Source: Allobosea sp.
GTDB taxonomy: Bacteria > Pseudomonadota > Alphaproteobacteria > Rhizobiales > Beijerinckiaceae
NCBI RefSeq assembly: GCF_017308075.1
Contig: NZ_JAFKFX010000030.1
Span: forward strand, 124,001 to 188,000
Length of the DNA stretch: 64,000 nucleotides
Direction of reading: 5' to 3'
This document shows positions 1 through 9,100 of this stretch, piece after piece. Below the pieces are notes generated by a model that worked only from the letters and a program-made list of their open reading frames with translations, had not been told where the DNA came from and ran no database searches. Positions within the stretch are counted from its first letter, which is position 1. The number at the start of each line of letters is the position of its first letter. Made by a program: the position numbers and the translations under genes.

Positions 1-957
1 TTCGTGAAGACCGACGAGGACAAGAAGTGGCTCGCCAGCTTCTTCCCCGGCTTCATGGAGAACAGCCAGACCGGCGGCAAGACCTGGGGCATCCCCTTCC
101 AGCGTTCCACAGTGGTCCTCTACTGGAACAAGGAGCTGTTCAAGGAAGCCGGGCTCGATCCCGAGACCCCGCCCAAGACCTGGGCCGAGCAGCTCGCCTT
201 CGCCCAGAAGCTGACCAAGCGCGACGCCGCCGGCAACGTTACGCAATGGGGCATCCAGATCCCCTCCTCCGGCTTCCCCTACTGGCTGTTCCAGGGCCTC
301 TCGACGCAGGCCGGCGCGATCCTCGCCAATGCGGCGGGCGACAAGACCGACTATGCCAACCCGGCCGTGGTCGAGGCGCTGCAGTACTGGGTCGACCTCG
401 CGCAGAAGCACAAGGTGCACCCGACCGGCATCGTCGAATGGGGCACCACCCCGCGCGACTTCTTCGAGCGCAAGGTCGCGATGATGTGGACGACCACCGG
501 CAACCTGACCAATGTCAGGAGCAACGCCAAGTTCCCCTTCGGCGTTGGCCTGCTGCCGGCCGGCAAGCGGCTCGGCAGCCCGACGGGCGGCGGCAATTTC
601 TACATCTCCAAGAAGGCCTCGAAGGCCGAGCAGGAAGCCGCCTTCAAGTTCGTGCGCTGGATCACCACGCCCGAGCGCGCGGCGCAGTGGAGCATCGACA
701 CCGGCTATGTCGCGGTGCGGCCGGATTCCTACGAGACCGCCGCGATGAAGAAATACGCCGCCGAGTTCCCGCCGGCCCTGGTCGCTCGCGACCAGCTTCC
801 GCACGCCGTCGCCGAGCTCTCGACCCATGAGAACCAGCGCGTCACCAAGGCCCTCAATGACGGCCTCCAGGCCGCGCTGACCGGCACCAAGGCGCCGCAG
901 AAGGCGATGGAGGACGCGCAGGCCGAGGCCGAGCGCATCCTCAAGCCCTATCGCTGA
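1..957 (+). CDS. ABC transporter sugar-type substrate-binding protein (5' partial)
   Basis: Periplasmic solute-binding protein of the MalE/UgpB-like class; it captures a ligand and delivers it to the two permeases encoded just downstream. The reading frame is open from the first base of the window, so the signal peptide and N-terminal lobe lie outside; about 318 residues are visible against roughly 400-430 for the family. The segment with WGIPFQRSTVVLYWNKELF followed by a DPETPPKTWAE stretch is typical of carbohydrate-binding members, as is the C-terminal helix rich in A, E and K. It ends 19 bp before the first permease, so one operon is likely. The ligand cannot be told from sequence; the neighbouring phosphatase-type enzymes hint at a phosphorylated or polyol compound (inference). 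Confidence 0.9.
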   Translation, partial: FVKTDEDKKWLASFFPGFMENSQTGGKTWGIPFQRSTVVLYWNKELFKEAGLDPETPPKTWAEQLAFAQKLTKRDAAGNVTQWGIQIPSSGFPYWLFQGLSTQAGAILANAAGDKTDYANPAVVEALQYWVDLAQKHKVHPTGIVEWGTTPRDFFERKVAMMWTTTGNLTNVRSNAKFPFGVGLLPAGKRLGSPTGGGNFYISKKASKAEQEAAFKFVRWITTPERAAQWSIDTGYVAVRPDSYETAAMKKYAAEFPPALVARDQLPHAVAELSTHENQRVTKALNDGLQAALTGTKAPQKAMEDAQAEAERILKPYR

Positions 958-976
958 CCGGACGACGAAGCGGACG

Positions 977-1855
977 ATGAACACCCGCGCGACCGCGACC
1001 CTCCATGGCTGGCTGCTGCTGCTGCCGGCCATGGCTTGCCTCGCCCTCTTCACGCACTGGCCCGCCGTCGCGAGCTTCATCGATTCCTTCTACTCGACAC
1101 CGCGCGGGCGCAGGCCCGCGCGGTTCATCGGCCTCGACAACTACCAGCAGATGCTCGCCGACCCGATCTTCTGGAAGGCGATGAGCAATAATCTCTGGTT
1201 CGCGCTCGGCACGGTGCCGACCTCGATCGCGCTCGCCCTGCTGATGGCGGTCTGGGTCAACGACCGTATCCTGGCGCGAACCTGGGTCCGGATGGCCTAT
1301 TTCACGCCGACCGTGCTGCCGATGATCGCGGTCGCCAACATCTGGCTGTTCTTCTTCACCCCGCAATACGGCCTGCTCGAGCAGATCGTCGCCTTCTTCG
1401 GCGGCCGCTCGACCAATTGGCTCGGCTCGCAGGACACCGCGCTCTACGCCGTGACCATCGTCGCGATCTGGAAGGAAGCCGGCTTCTTCATGATCTTCTA
1501 CCTCGCGGCGCTGCAGACGATCCCGCCCAGCCTCGGCGAGGCGGCGGCGATCGAGGGCGCCTCGCGCTGGACCTATTTCCGGCGGATTCAGTTCCCGCTG
1601 CTGATGCCGACGACGCTGTTCGTCCTGATCAACGCGATGATCAACGCCTTCCGCATGGTCGACCATCTCTTCGTGATGACGCGTGGCGGCCCGGACAATG
1701 CGACGACGCTGCTGCTCTACTACATCTACCAGGTCGGCTTCAGCTTCTGGGACACGGCCTATGCGGCGGCGCTGACCTGCGTGCTGCTCGCCCTGCTCGC
1801 CCTGATCGCCTTCATCCAGTATGGCTGGCTCGAACGCAGGACGCATTATCGATGA
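977..1855 (+). CDS. ABC transporter permease, sugar type (UgpA/MalF class)
   Basis: Inner-membrane permease subunit of a carbohydrate importer, 292 residues, the normal size. About six hydrophobic segments are seen, starting with LHGWLLLLPAMACLALF near residues 10-26. The EAA loop that docks the ATPase is visible as GEAAAIEGASRWTYFRRI (around residues 187-204). The start ATG at 977 lies 19 bp after the binding-protein stop. The stop overlaps the next gene's ATG (ATGA at 1852-1855), which indicates translational coupling. No ATP-binding subunit is encoded in the window; it may lie upstream of base 1 or be a shared MsmK/UgpC-type ATPase elsewhere. Confidence 0.93.
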   Translation: MNTRATATLHGWLLLLPAMACLALFTHWPAVASFIDSFYSTPRGRRPARFIGLDNYQQMLADPIFWKAMSNNLWFALGTVPTSIALALLMAVWVNDRILARTWVRMAYFTPTVLPMIAVANIWLFFFTPQYGLLEQIVAFFGGRSTNWLGSQDTALYAVTIVAIWKEAGFFMIFYLAALQTIPPSLGEAAAIEGASRWTYFRRIQFPLLMPTTLFVLINAMINAFRMVDHLFVMTRGGPDNATTLLLYYIYQVGFSFWDTAYAAALTCVLLALLALIAFIQYGWLERRTHYR

Positions 1856-2727
1856 GCGCCGCCGCAAAGCCCGCAAAGCTGCCCGCCGGCGGCATCAGCC
1901 GCGCCGATCCTTACGCGCCCAAAGGCCTTTCGCTGACGCTGGAATCCTGCGGCGCGATCCTGCTCGCGCTGATCTGGGTGCTGCCGCTGGCCTATGCGGT
2001 CTGGGCGGCCTTCCATCCCAGCGAGTTCACGACGCGCTTCGAGCTGACCGCGCCGCTGACACTGGAGAATTTTTCCCGCGCCTGGGCGGCAGCGCCCTTC
2101 GCCCGCTATTTCCTCAACACCTTCGTGCTGGTGACCTTGATCCTGGTCTGCCAGCTCGTGCTCGGCACGCTCGCGGCCTATGCGCTGGCGCGCCAGGACT
2201 TCTGGGGGCGCGACGTCGCCTTCGCGCTGATCCTCGCCCAGCTGATGATCATGCCTGACGCGCTGATCGTCGAGAACTACCGCACCATGGCCAAGCTCGG
2301 CCTGGTCGACACCATCACCGCGATCGCCCTGCCCTATATCGCCTCGGCCTTCGGCATCTTCCTGCTGCGGCAGACCTTCAAGACCGTGCCCAAGGAGCTC
2401 GACGACGCCGCCCGCGTCGAGGGCGCGAGCCCGCTCCAGGTGCTGATGAAGGTCTATGTCCCGCTCGCCCGGCCGACCTATATCGCCTATGGCCTCGTCT
2501 CGGTCAGCTATCACTGGAACAACTTCCTCTGGCCGCTGCTGGTGACGAACTCGGTCGAGGCGCGGCCGCTCACCGTCGGCCTCCAGGTTTTTTCCTCGAC
2601 CGATCAGGGCATCGACTGGGCCGTGATCTGCGCGGCGACCCTGATGACCTCGGCCCCGCTCCTGGTCGGCTTCCTGCTGTTCCAGCGTCAGTTCGTGCAG
2701 AGCTTCATGCGCGCTGGCATCAAGTGA
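1852..2727 (+). CDS. ABC transporter permease, sugar type (UgpE/MalG class)
   Basis: Second permease of the importer, 291 residues. The ATG at 1852 was chosen because it overlaps the preceding stop and is followed by a short cytoplasmic tail and then the first membrane helix. About six helices are visible. The EAA loop reads ELDDAARVEGASPLQVLMKV near residues 181-200. The C-terminal QRQFVQSFMRAGIK is typical of MalG/UgpE-class proteins. It forms the heterodimeric channel with the product of the preceding gene. The next gene starts 16 bp after the stop, so the operon probably continues into the hydrolases. Confidence 0.93.
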   Translation: MSAAAKPAKLPAGGISRADPYAPKGLSLTLESCGAILLALIWVLPLAYAVWAAFHPSEFTTRFELTAPLTLENFSRAWAAAPFARYFLNTFVLVTLILVCQLVLGTLAAYALARQDFWGRDVAFALILAQLMIMPDALIVENYRTMAKLGLVDTITAIALPYIASAFGIFLLRQTFKTVPKELDDAARVEGASPLQVLMKVYVPLARPTYIAYGLVSVSYHWNNFLWPLLVTNSVEARPLTVGLQVFSSTDQGIDWAVICAATLMTSAPLLVGFLLFQRQFVQSFMRAGIK

Positions 2728-2743
2728 CGAGACGGCTATTCCA

Positions 2744-3586
2744 ATGAAACTGATCACCTGGAACATCCAGTGGGCCCGCGGCATGGACAACCGCGTCGAC
2801 CCGGCGCGCGTCATCGCCCACGCCCGGCAGATGGCCGATTTCGACGTGCTCTGCCTGCAGGAGGTCGCCGACAATTTCCCCGAGCTCGACTTCAACGACG
2901 AGACCGACCAGTTCGCCCGCTTCGGCGAATTGCTGCCCGGCTTCACCGCAATCGAGGGCATCGGCGTCGACGTCGATGACGGCAAGGGCGGCCGCCGGCG
3001 CTTCGGCAACATGCTGCTGACGCGCTATCCGGTCGCGCAGATCCTGCGCCATCTCCTGCCCTGGGAGGCCGCCGAGACGCGCAACATGCCGCGCATCATG
3101 ATCGAGGCGATGGCGTCGACCCCGCTCGGCCCGGTCCGGCTGATGACGACGCATCTCGAATACTCATCTTCGAAACTGCGCGCCGCGCAGGTCGAGGGCA
3201 TCCGCGAGGCCCACCGCATGGCCCTCGCCCGTCACGCCAAGCCCCGTTCCGCCGGACCGCACACCTACAGGATGACGCCGAGCTCGCCGAGCGCCGTGCT
3301 CACCGGCGACTTCAACATGCGGCCCGACGACCCGGTTCTGGCGCGCCTGATGGCGCCCTTCGAGGGCGAGGTTCCGCCGCTCGTCGATCTCTGGCCCTCG
3401 GTGATGGGCGAGGCGCCGCATCCGCCGACCGCCAATCTCTTCGACCAGACCTATGGCCAGCCCGGCTGCCTCGATTACGTCCTGGCGACGCCCGATCTCG
3501 CCGCCCGCGCCCGCACCGTCATCTGCGACGTCGAGACCAAGGTCTCCGACCATCAGCCCATCCTCGTCGAATTCGACCTCGGCTGA
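2744..3586 (+). CDS. endonuclease/exonuclease/phosphatase family hydrolase
   Basis: Metal-dependent phosphodiesterase or phosphatase of the EEP (DNase I-like) fold, 280 residues. The family motifs appear in order: WNIQW at residues 6-10, LQEV near 40, TTHLE near 132, GDFNM near 189, DYV near 245 and SDHQP near 268. These supply the divalent-metal and phosphate-binding residues. There is no signal peptide, so it should be cytoplasmic. It follows the importer genes by 16 bp and precedes an inositol-monophosphatase-type gene by 40 bp. The set suggests that the imported compound carries a phosphodiester or phosphate (inference). A role in nucleic-acid repair is possible, but the context argues against it. 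Confidence 0.85.
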   Translation: MKLITWNIQWARGMDNRVDPARVIAHARQMADFDVLCLQEVADNFPELDFNDETDQFARFGELLPGFTAIEGIGVDVDDGKGGRRRFGNMLLTRYPVAQILRHLLPWEAAETRNMPRIMIEAMASTPLGPVRLMTTHLEYSSSKLRAAQVEGIREAHRMALARHAKPRSAGPHTYRMTPSSPSAVLTGDFNMRPDDPVLARLMAPFEGEVPPLVDLWPSVMGEAPHPPTANLFDQTYGQPGCLDYVLATPDLAARARTVICDVETKVSDHQPILVEFDLG

Positions 3587-3626
3587 AGGCCGCGAGCACG
3601 ATCACGCCATTCGAGACCGGACCACG

Positions 3627-4460
3627 ATGCTCTTTTCACGCCAGGACCATGAGACGGTCGCGCGCATCCTCGCCGAGGCCGGCCGCCGCGAGGTGATGCC
3701 GCGCTTCCGCAATCTCGCCGAAGGCGAGATCCGCGAGAAGCGCTCGGCGACCGACCTCGTCACCGAGGCCGACGAGGCGGCCGAGCGCTTCATCAGCGCC
3801 GAGCTCGCCCGCGCCTTTCCGGGCGCCACGCTGGTCGGCGAGGAGGCCGCCGCCGCCGACCCCGCTCTGCTCGAACGGCTGGCCGATGCCGAGCTCGCCT
3901 TCGTCATCGACCCGATCGACGGCACGCTGAACTACGCCTCCGACCTTCCGCTCTTCGCGGTGATGGCGGCGACACTGGTCAAGGGCGAGGTCGTCGCGGC
4001 GGTGATCCACGACCCCGTCGTCGAGGACAGCGCCATGGCGCTGCGCGGCGAAGGCGCCTGGCTTGCCCGCACGGACGGCAAGAGCCGCGATCTGCGGGTG
4101 GCGCCGGGCGCGGCTCCCTCCGAGATGACCGGCATGATGAGCTGGCAATATTTCCCGGAGCCGCTGCGCAGCGAGTTGCCGGGCCGCATGCCCGCCTTCG
4201 CCAATGTCTCCTCGCTGCGCTGCTGCGGCCATGAATACCGGCTCGCCGCCGCCGGGAACGGCCATTTCCTGCTCTATGGCCGCCTCAGCCCCTGGGACCA
4301 TGCGCCGGGCTCGCTGCTCTATGCCGAAGCCGGCGGGCATGTCCGCATGCTCGACGGCAGCGTCTACGAACCGGCAAACCCGACGCTCGGCCTGCTCTGC
4401 GCGCCCGATCGCGAGAGCTGGCTGCGCACGCGGGCGATCCTGGCCCCCTCCTTCGCCTGA
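3627..4460 (+). CDS. inositol monophosphatase family protein
   Basis: Mg-dependent sugar- or polyol-phosphate phosphatase of the IMPase/HisN/CysQ superfamily, 277 residues, cytoplasmic. Visible metal-site motifs are GEEAAA (around residue 70), DPIDGTLNYASDLP (around residues 95-108) and WDHAPGSLLYAEAGGHV (around 220-236). The ATG at 3627 gives the standard N-terminus (MLFSRQDHETV). It sits downstream of the EEP hydrolase and probably in the same transcript. The substrate is not resolvable: inositol phosphate, histidinol phosphate or PAP are all possible in this superfamily. The neighbouring importer favours a catabolic polyol-phosphate role (inference). Confidence 0.88.
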   Translation: MLFSRQDHETVARILAEAGRREVMPRFRNLAEGEIREKRSATDLVTEADEAAERFISAELARAFPGATLVGEEAAAADPALLERLADAELAFVIDPIDGTLNYASDLPLFAVMAATLVKGEVVAAVIHDPVVEDSAMALRGEGAWLARTDGKSRDLRVAPGAAPSEMTGMMSWQYFPEPLRSELPGRMPAFANVSSLRCCGHEYRLAAAGNGHFLLYGRLSPWDHAPGSLLYAEAGGHVRMLDGSVYEPANPTLGLLCAPDRESWLRTRAILAPSFA

Positions 4461-4595
4461 GCCGGAGCGGCAAGCCGCTGCTTCCGGACCGCCACGCGAC
4501 GCTCCCCCGAGAAAGCCGTTGCCTCCTCCGGGCATCGGGGGCGATATGTGGCCGATCCGCCGTTGAGCCTCGCCGCGAGGCGCGGGAGAGCTCCG

Positions 4596-5591
4596 TTGAA
4601 TGCGACACGCCCCAAGCTGCACCACCTGAACTGGAACCTGCTCCACACCTTCCTGGTGATCGTCGAGGAGCGTTCCATCACCAAGGCCGCCGACCGTCTT
4701 CTGGTGCGGCAGCCCTCGGTCAGCGCCGCGCTGCAGCGGCTGGAGGAGACGCTCGGCAGCCAATTGATCCAGCGCGACAGCCGCCGCTTCGTGCTGACCA
4801 AGCGCGGCGAGCTGCTCTACAAGGAATGCGTCGACATCTATCGCAGCGTCGCCCGGATCGGCGACAAGCTGTCGGAGGAGCATGACGAGCTCACCGGCCT
4901 CGTCCGCGTCCTGGTCGTCACCCATGTCGTCATGCCGGTGCTCGATCGCTCGCTGACCCTGCTGAATCGCCAGCACCCGTCGGTCAATGTCCGCATCGAC
5001 GTCGCGACCAGCCAGGACATCGTCCGTGCCGTCTCGCAAAAGCTCAGCCCGTTCGGCATCTGCCTTCTGCCGAACCCCTTGGCCGGGCTGACCTGCCGGT
5101 TTCTGCTGCGTGAGGAGTTCGGCATCCTGTGCGGGCGCGACCACCCGCTCTACGGGCTGAAGGACATCCCGCTCGCCGACATGAAGGACGAGCCCTTCAT
5201 CGCGCTCGCCTGCGGTCAGGACGGCGCCCTCGAGCCGATGGTGTCGCTGCGCCAGGGCGTCGGCCTCGGCAGCCGAATCATCGGCTCAAGCCCGCATCTC
5301 GAGGAGGTCGCCCGCATGATCGCGGCCGGCATGGGCATCGGCATCCTGCCCGTTGCCTCGGTGCAGGATGCACTCGCCGCCGGCACGCTCTGGGATCTCT
5401 CCTCTCCGGACGAGAATCTTGGCGCCGATCTCTACTTCATCACCAACCCGGCGATGGAACCGAGCGCTGCCGAGGCGGCGTTCCAGCGTGTCTTCGAAGC
5501 TCAGCTTCTGGCAGCCGATCCGGCGGGCGCCGGGGCGGCCTCTGCTTCGGATAGCCAATATCTATCTGACGCCCCGCTCAAAGCGCTCTAG
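4596..5591 (+). CDS. LysR-family transcriptional regulator
   Basis: DNA-binding regulator with an N-terminal winged helix-turn-helix (LNWNLLHTFLVIVEERSIT, then the recognition-helix region RQPSVSAALQRLEETLGSQL) and a C-terminal LysR substrate domain; about 331 residues. TTG at 4596 is preferred because a purine-rich GGGAGAG lies 5 bp upstream and the conserved domain starts shortly after it. An in-frame ATG at 4548 would add 16 residues and cannot be excluded. It lies between the IMPase gene and the RidA gene on the same strand and probably controls one or both neighbouring units. The effector is unknown. Confidence 0.88.
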   Translation: MNATRPKLHHLNWNLLHTFLVIVEERSITKAADRLLVRQPSVSAALQRLEETLGSQLIQRDSRRFVLTKRGELLYKECVDIYRSVARIGDKLSEEHDELTGLVRVLVVTHVVMPVLDRSLTLLNRQHPSVNVRIDVATSQDIVRAVSQKLSPFGICLLPNPLAGLTCRFLLREEFGILCGRDHPLYGLKDIPLADMKDEPFIALACGQDGALEPMVSLRQGVGLGSRIIGSSPHLEEVARMIAAGMGIGILPVASVQDALAAGTLWDLSSPDENLGADLYFITNPAMEPSAAEAAFQRVFEAQLLAADPAGAGAASASDSQYLSDAPLKAL

Positions 5592-5619
5592 CCTTGCCGG
5601 GAACCCGATCGAGAAGGCC

Positions 5620-6024
5620 ATGCCTGCCATGAAACGAGAAATCATCGAAGTCCCCGTCATTTCGGAGGCGATCCGCCGGCTCGGCGCCCCGACCTCGGCG
5701 CTGGCCCGCGCCGGGGACCTGCTCTTCACCTGCGGCATGCCGCCGGTCGACCTGGTGACCGGCGAGATCGTCACCGGCGACATCGAGACCCAAACTCGCG
5801 CCGCGCTCGACGCGCTCGACGTTGCGCTGCGCCATGGCGGCTCCTCGCTCGACGCCGTCGTCAAGGCGACGGTCTACGTCACCGATCCCGCCTTGATGGC
5901 CGGCGTCAACGCCGTCTACCGGACCCGCTTCGCCGACGGTTTCCCGGCGCGGACGAGCCTCGCCATCAAGCCCTGGCCCCTGCCCTTCGACATCGAGATC
6001 GAGTGCGTCGCCACGATCGGCTGA
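5620..6024 (+). CDS. RidA family protein (reactive imine deaminase)
   Basis: Member of the RidA/YjgF/UK114 family, 134 residues. These small trimeric cytoplasmic enzymes hydrolyse 2-aminoacrylate and related imines produced by PLP enzymes. The sequence shows the family layout: an N-terminal SxAxRAGDLLFTCG strand, TRAALDALDVALRHGGSSLD in the middle, and a C-terminal ARTSLAIKPWPLPFDIEIE that carries the conserved arginine. Two in-frame ATGs (5620 and 5629) are possible starts. It follows the LysR gene by 28 bp and is closed by a strong hairpin terminator. It may take part in the catabolic route served by the importer or be a general protector. Confidence 0.88.
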   Translation: MPAMKREIIEVPVISEAIRRLGAPTSALARAGDLLFTCGMPPVDLVTGEIVTGDIETQTRAALDALDVALRHGGSSLDAVVKATVYVTDPALMAGVNAVYRTRFADGFPARTSLAIKPWPLPFDIEIECVATIG

Positions 6025-6045
6025 GACGCTCTGCAACCGCAACGC

Positions 6046-6082
6046 AAAGGGCTCGCCAGGCCATGCCCGGCGAGCCCTTTTT
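6046..6082 (+). terminator. rho-independent terminator after the ridA-like gene
   Basis: A perfect 9-bp inverted repeat, GGGCTCGCC (6049-6057) and GGCGAGCCC (6069-6077), encloses an 11-nt loop and is followed by TTTTT (6078-6082). AAA precedes the left arm, so the structure may also stop leftward transcripts coming from the NRPS gene. Confidence 0.88.
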
Positions 6083-6163
6083 CATGAGTTCCAGCGCCGC
6101 CTTACGAGCGTCTCCGGATTCGCGTCGCGTCCGGACCGGCTGTGCGGCCCGGCTCAGCAGTCG

Positions 6164-9100
6164 CTAATGCGCCGCTTTGGCCGGCACGGCGGGAGCGCCT
6201 TCCCAGCGCGTATTCGCCGGCAGGTTCTCGCCCTTCATGATCACCGTGAGCAGGCCGATCTGGGCGTAGTCGCCGACATGGGTGTCGTAGAGCACGGTCG
6301 CCCCCGCGCCGACGCAAACGCCCTTGCCGAGATGCACCCGGCCGACCTTCATCACCCGGTCCTCGTAGAGATGGGTCTGCAGCGCCGAATGGGCGTTGAC
6401 CGTGCAGAAATCACCGACCTTGATGCAGTCGAATTCGGTGATGTCGGTCGAGTCGAGCCAGACGCCCTGGCCGTATTGCGCACCGAACAGGCGCAGGAAC
6501 CAGGGCAGGAACGGCGTGCCACGCAGATAGTCGAGCAGCACCTTGCCGCCGAGGCCCCAATAGAGCACCGAGACGGCCTCGGTCCGCATCGCCCAGAACG
6601 ACCACATCGGCTTCATCACCGGCTTGTAGACGCCCATCAGCAGCCATTTCATCAGGGCGCAGATCAGCGCCTGCAGGATGGCGATGACGACCGCGCAGCC
6701 CATGAAGGCGAGCCCGAGCCCGACCCAGTCGCGGTCGAAGATCTTCTGCTGCAGCACGAGATCGACGGCGATGGTGCCGAAGGTGATGAACAGCATCGCC
6801 GGGAAGGAGGTGTGCAGCGCCTCGAAGCCGGCGCGCGCCAGCTTCTTGCCGAGCGAGGGCTTGTAGGTCCAGTCGGCACCCAGATCGACCTTCTGCCGGG
6901 TCGGCAGCTTGATCGGCGGCGAACCGAACCAGGTGTCGCCGGGCGACATCAGCTCGTTGGCCGGCGGCTTCGACTTGATGCCGATCAGCACCTTGTCGGG
7001 GATCACGGCGCCGGGCGGCACCACCGCGTCGTTCCCGACGAAGACCTGGTCGCCGGTGCGGGTCAGGTCGAGCCGCATATAGCCGCGGCGCATGTCCTCG
7101 TCGCCGAAGATCACCTCGTCGGCGATGAAGTTGCCGGCGCCGATGCCGGTGATGTCGTAGCGGCCGGAGAGATTGGTCGAGATCTCCGAGCCCTGGCCGA
7201 TGCCGGCGCCCATCATCCGGTACCAGAAGCGCATATAGATCGTCGCGAACAGCGAGGAGAGCGTCTCCAGCGTCACCTCGGTCGCCAGCGCCACCGTCCA
7301 TTTGCGGGCGTAGAAGCCGGAATGGATCGAATAGGAGCCGGAATTGACCCGCGGCAGGATCAGCCAGCGCAGCGCGATGATCAGGAACACCGTGATCGAG
7401 ATCAGGCCGATCGCGGTCGGCCAGGTCAGGAACGGCAGATACCAGAGATAGCTGACATCGGACCAGGTCGCGACCCAGTTGTCGATCTTGTCGAACAGCC
7501 AGAAGGCCGGGAAGATCGGCAAGAGGCTGATCGGCGGCAGCACGATCAGCATGACGATGTAGAACAGCGTCAGCGCGGCGCGGCGCTTGCCGCTCGCCTG
7601 CGCCTGCTCGGGCAGCGCCGCGACATCGACCATTCCGGTCTTGCGCGCCGGCGAGCCGTCCCAGATCTCGGCCTCGCCGATCTGCATCCCCGGCGCGATC
7701 GGCGTCAGGTCGCCGATCTCGGCATGATCGCCGACGACGCAGTCATGGCCGAACACTACGGAGGAACCGGCATAGACATCCTTGCCGATCTTGACCCGCC
7801 CGATGATCAGATTGGCGCCGACCGCCTCGGCATTGGCGAAGGTCGTCTTCGAGCCGAGCGTCGTATAGTCGCCGATCTCGATCAGATCGACCGCGCCGGC
7901 TTCATAGTCGGAGATGATAACGTCGCGCCCGACCTTGGCGCCGAGCAGGCGCCAGTAGAAGCGCATCACCGGCGTGCCCTGCAGCCATTTGATATGGACG
8001 AGCCCGGCGACGCGCGAGGCGAACCACCAGCGGAAGTAGTAGACGCCCCAGAGCGGGTAGACGCCCGGCTTGGTCCGGCCGAGCACCAGCCATTTCAGCC
8101 CGATCGAGATGAAACCGGTGATGATGGTGATCGCGACATAGATGCCGAGCAGCGCGAGCACCTGGCCGCCGAGCGAGAGCTCCTCGCCCGAGAGCAGCAT
8201 GTAGCTGACGAAGATGCCGAGCCATTGCGCCGTCGACAGGCTGATGATGATCGGCAGCGCCGCCGCCTGTGCCAGGCCGCAGAGGAAGCGGCGCAGCAGC
8301 GAGGGCGGCGTGAAGGAGAGATCCTCGGCGACCTGCGCACCCCGGCTGTCGAGCAGCGCCGCCATCGCCCGCAAGGTGCGCGCGCCGTAGACGTCCTGCA
8401 GGGTGATGCCGGCATAGGCCGGCGTCTCGCGCACGATCGAGATGAAGCGCGCCGCCAGCAGCGAATGGCCGCCGAGATCGACGAAGAAGTCCGCCTCGAG
8501 CGGCAGGGCCTGAGCACCGAGCACACGCTTGGCGGCGTCGAGCAGCGTCGCTTCCGTCGCGTTGCGCGGCGGCTCCTGCTCGCCGCTCGCCGCCGGCGCC
8601 GTCAAGGGCGCGGCCTTGAGCATCTTGCGGTCGACCTTGCCCGAGACCATGCGCGGCAGCGAGCCGATCGGCTCGAAATGCGCCGGAATCATGTAGGGCG
8701 GCAGCTTCTCGCGCAGCGAGGCGCGCAGCACCGCGCCCTCGAGCTGCACGCCAGGCTCGCCGACCAGGAAGGCGACCAGCCGCTCGATGCCGTCATCGGT
8801 GCGCAGCACCACCGCGGCCTGGCTGATGCCGGCCTCGTCCGACAGCGCCGTCTCGATCTCGCCGAGCTCGACGCGGAAGCCGCGGATCTTGACCTGGTCG
8901 TCGATGCGGCCGTGGAAGACGATGTTGCCGTTCTCGTCGAGGCTGACGGCGTCGCCCGAACGGTAGAGGATCGGATCCTCGGTACCGCCGAACGGATTGG
9001 CGATGAACTTCTCGGCGGTCAGCTCGGGCCGCAGATGATAGCCCTTGGCGACGCCCGGGCCGCCGATCAGAAGCTCGCCCTGCTGGCCGATACCGGTCAG

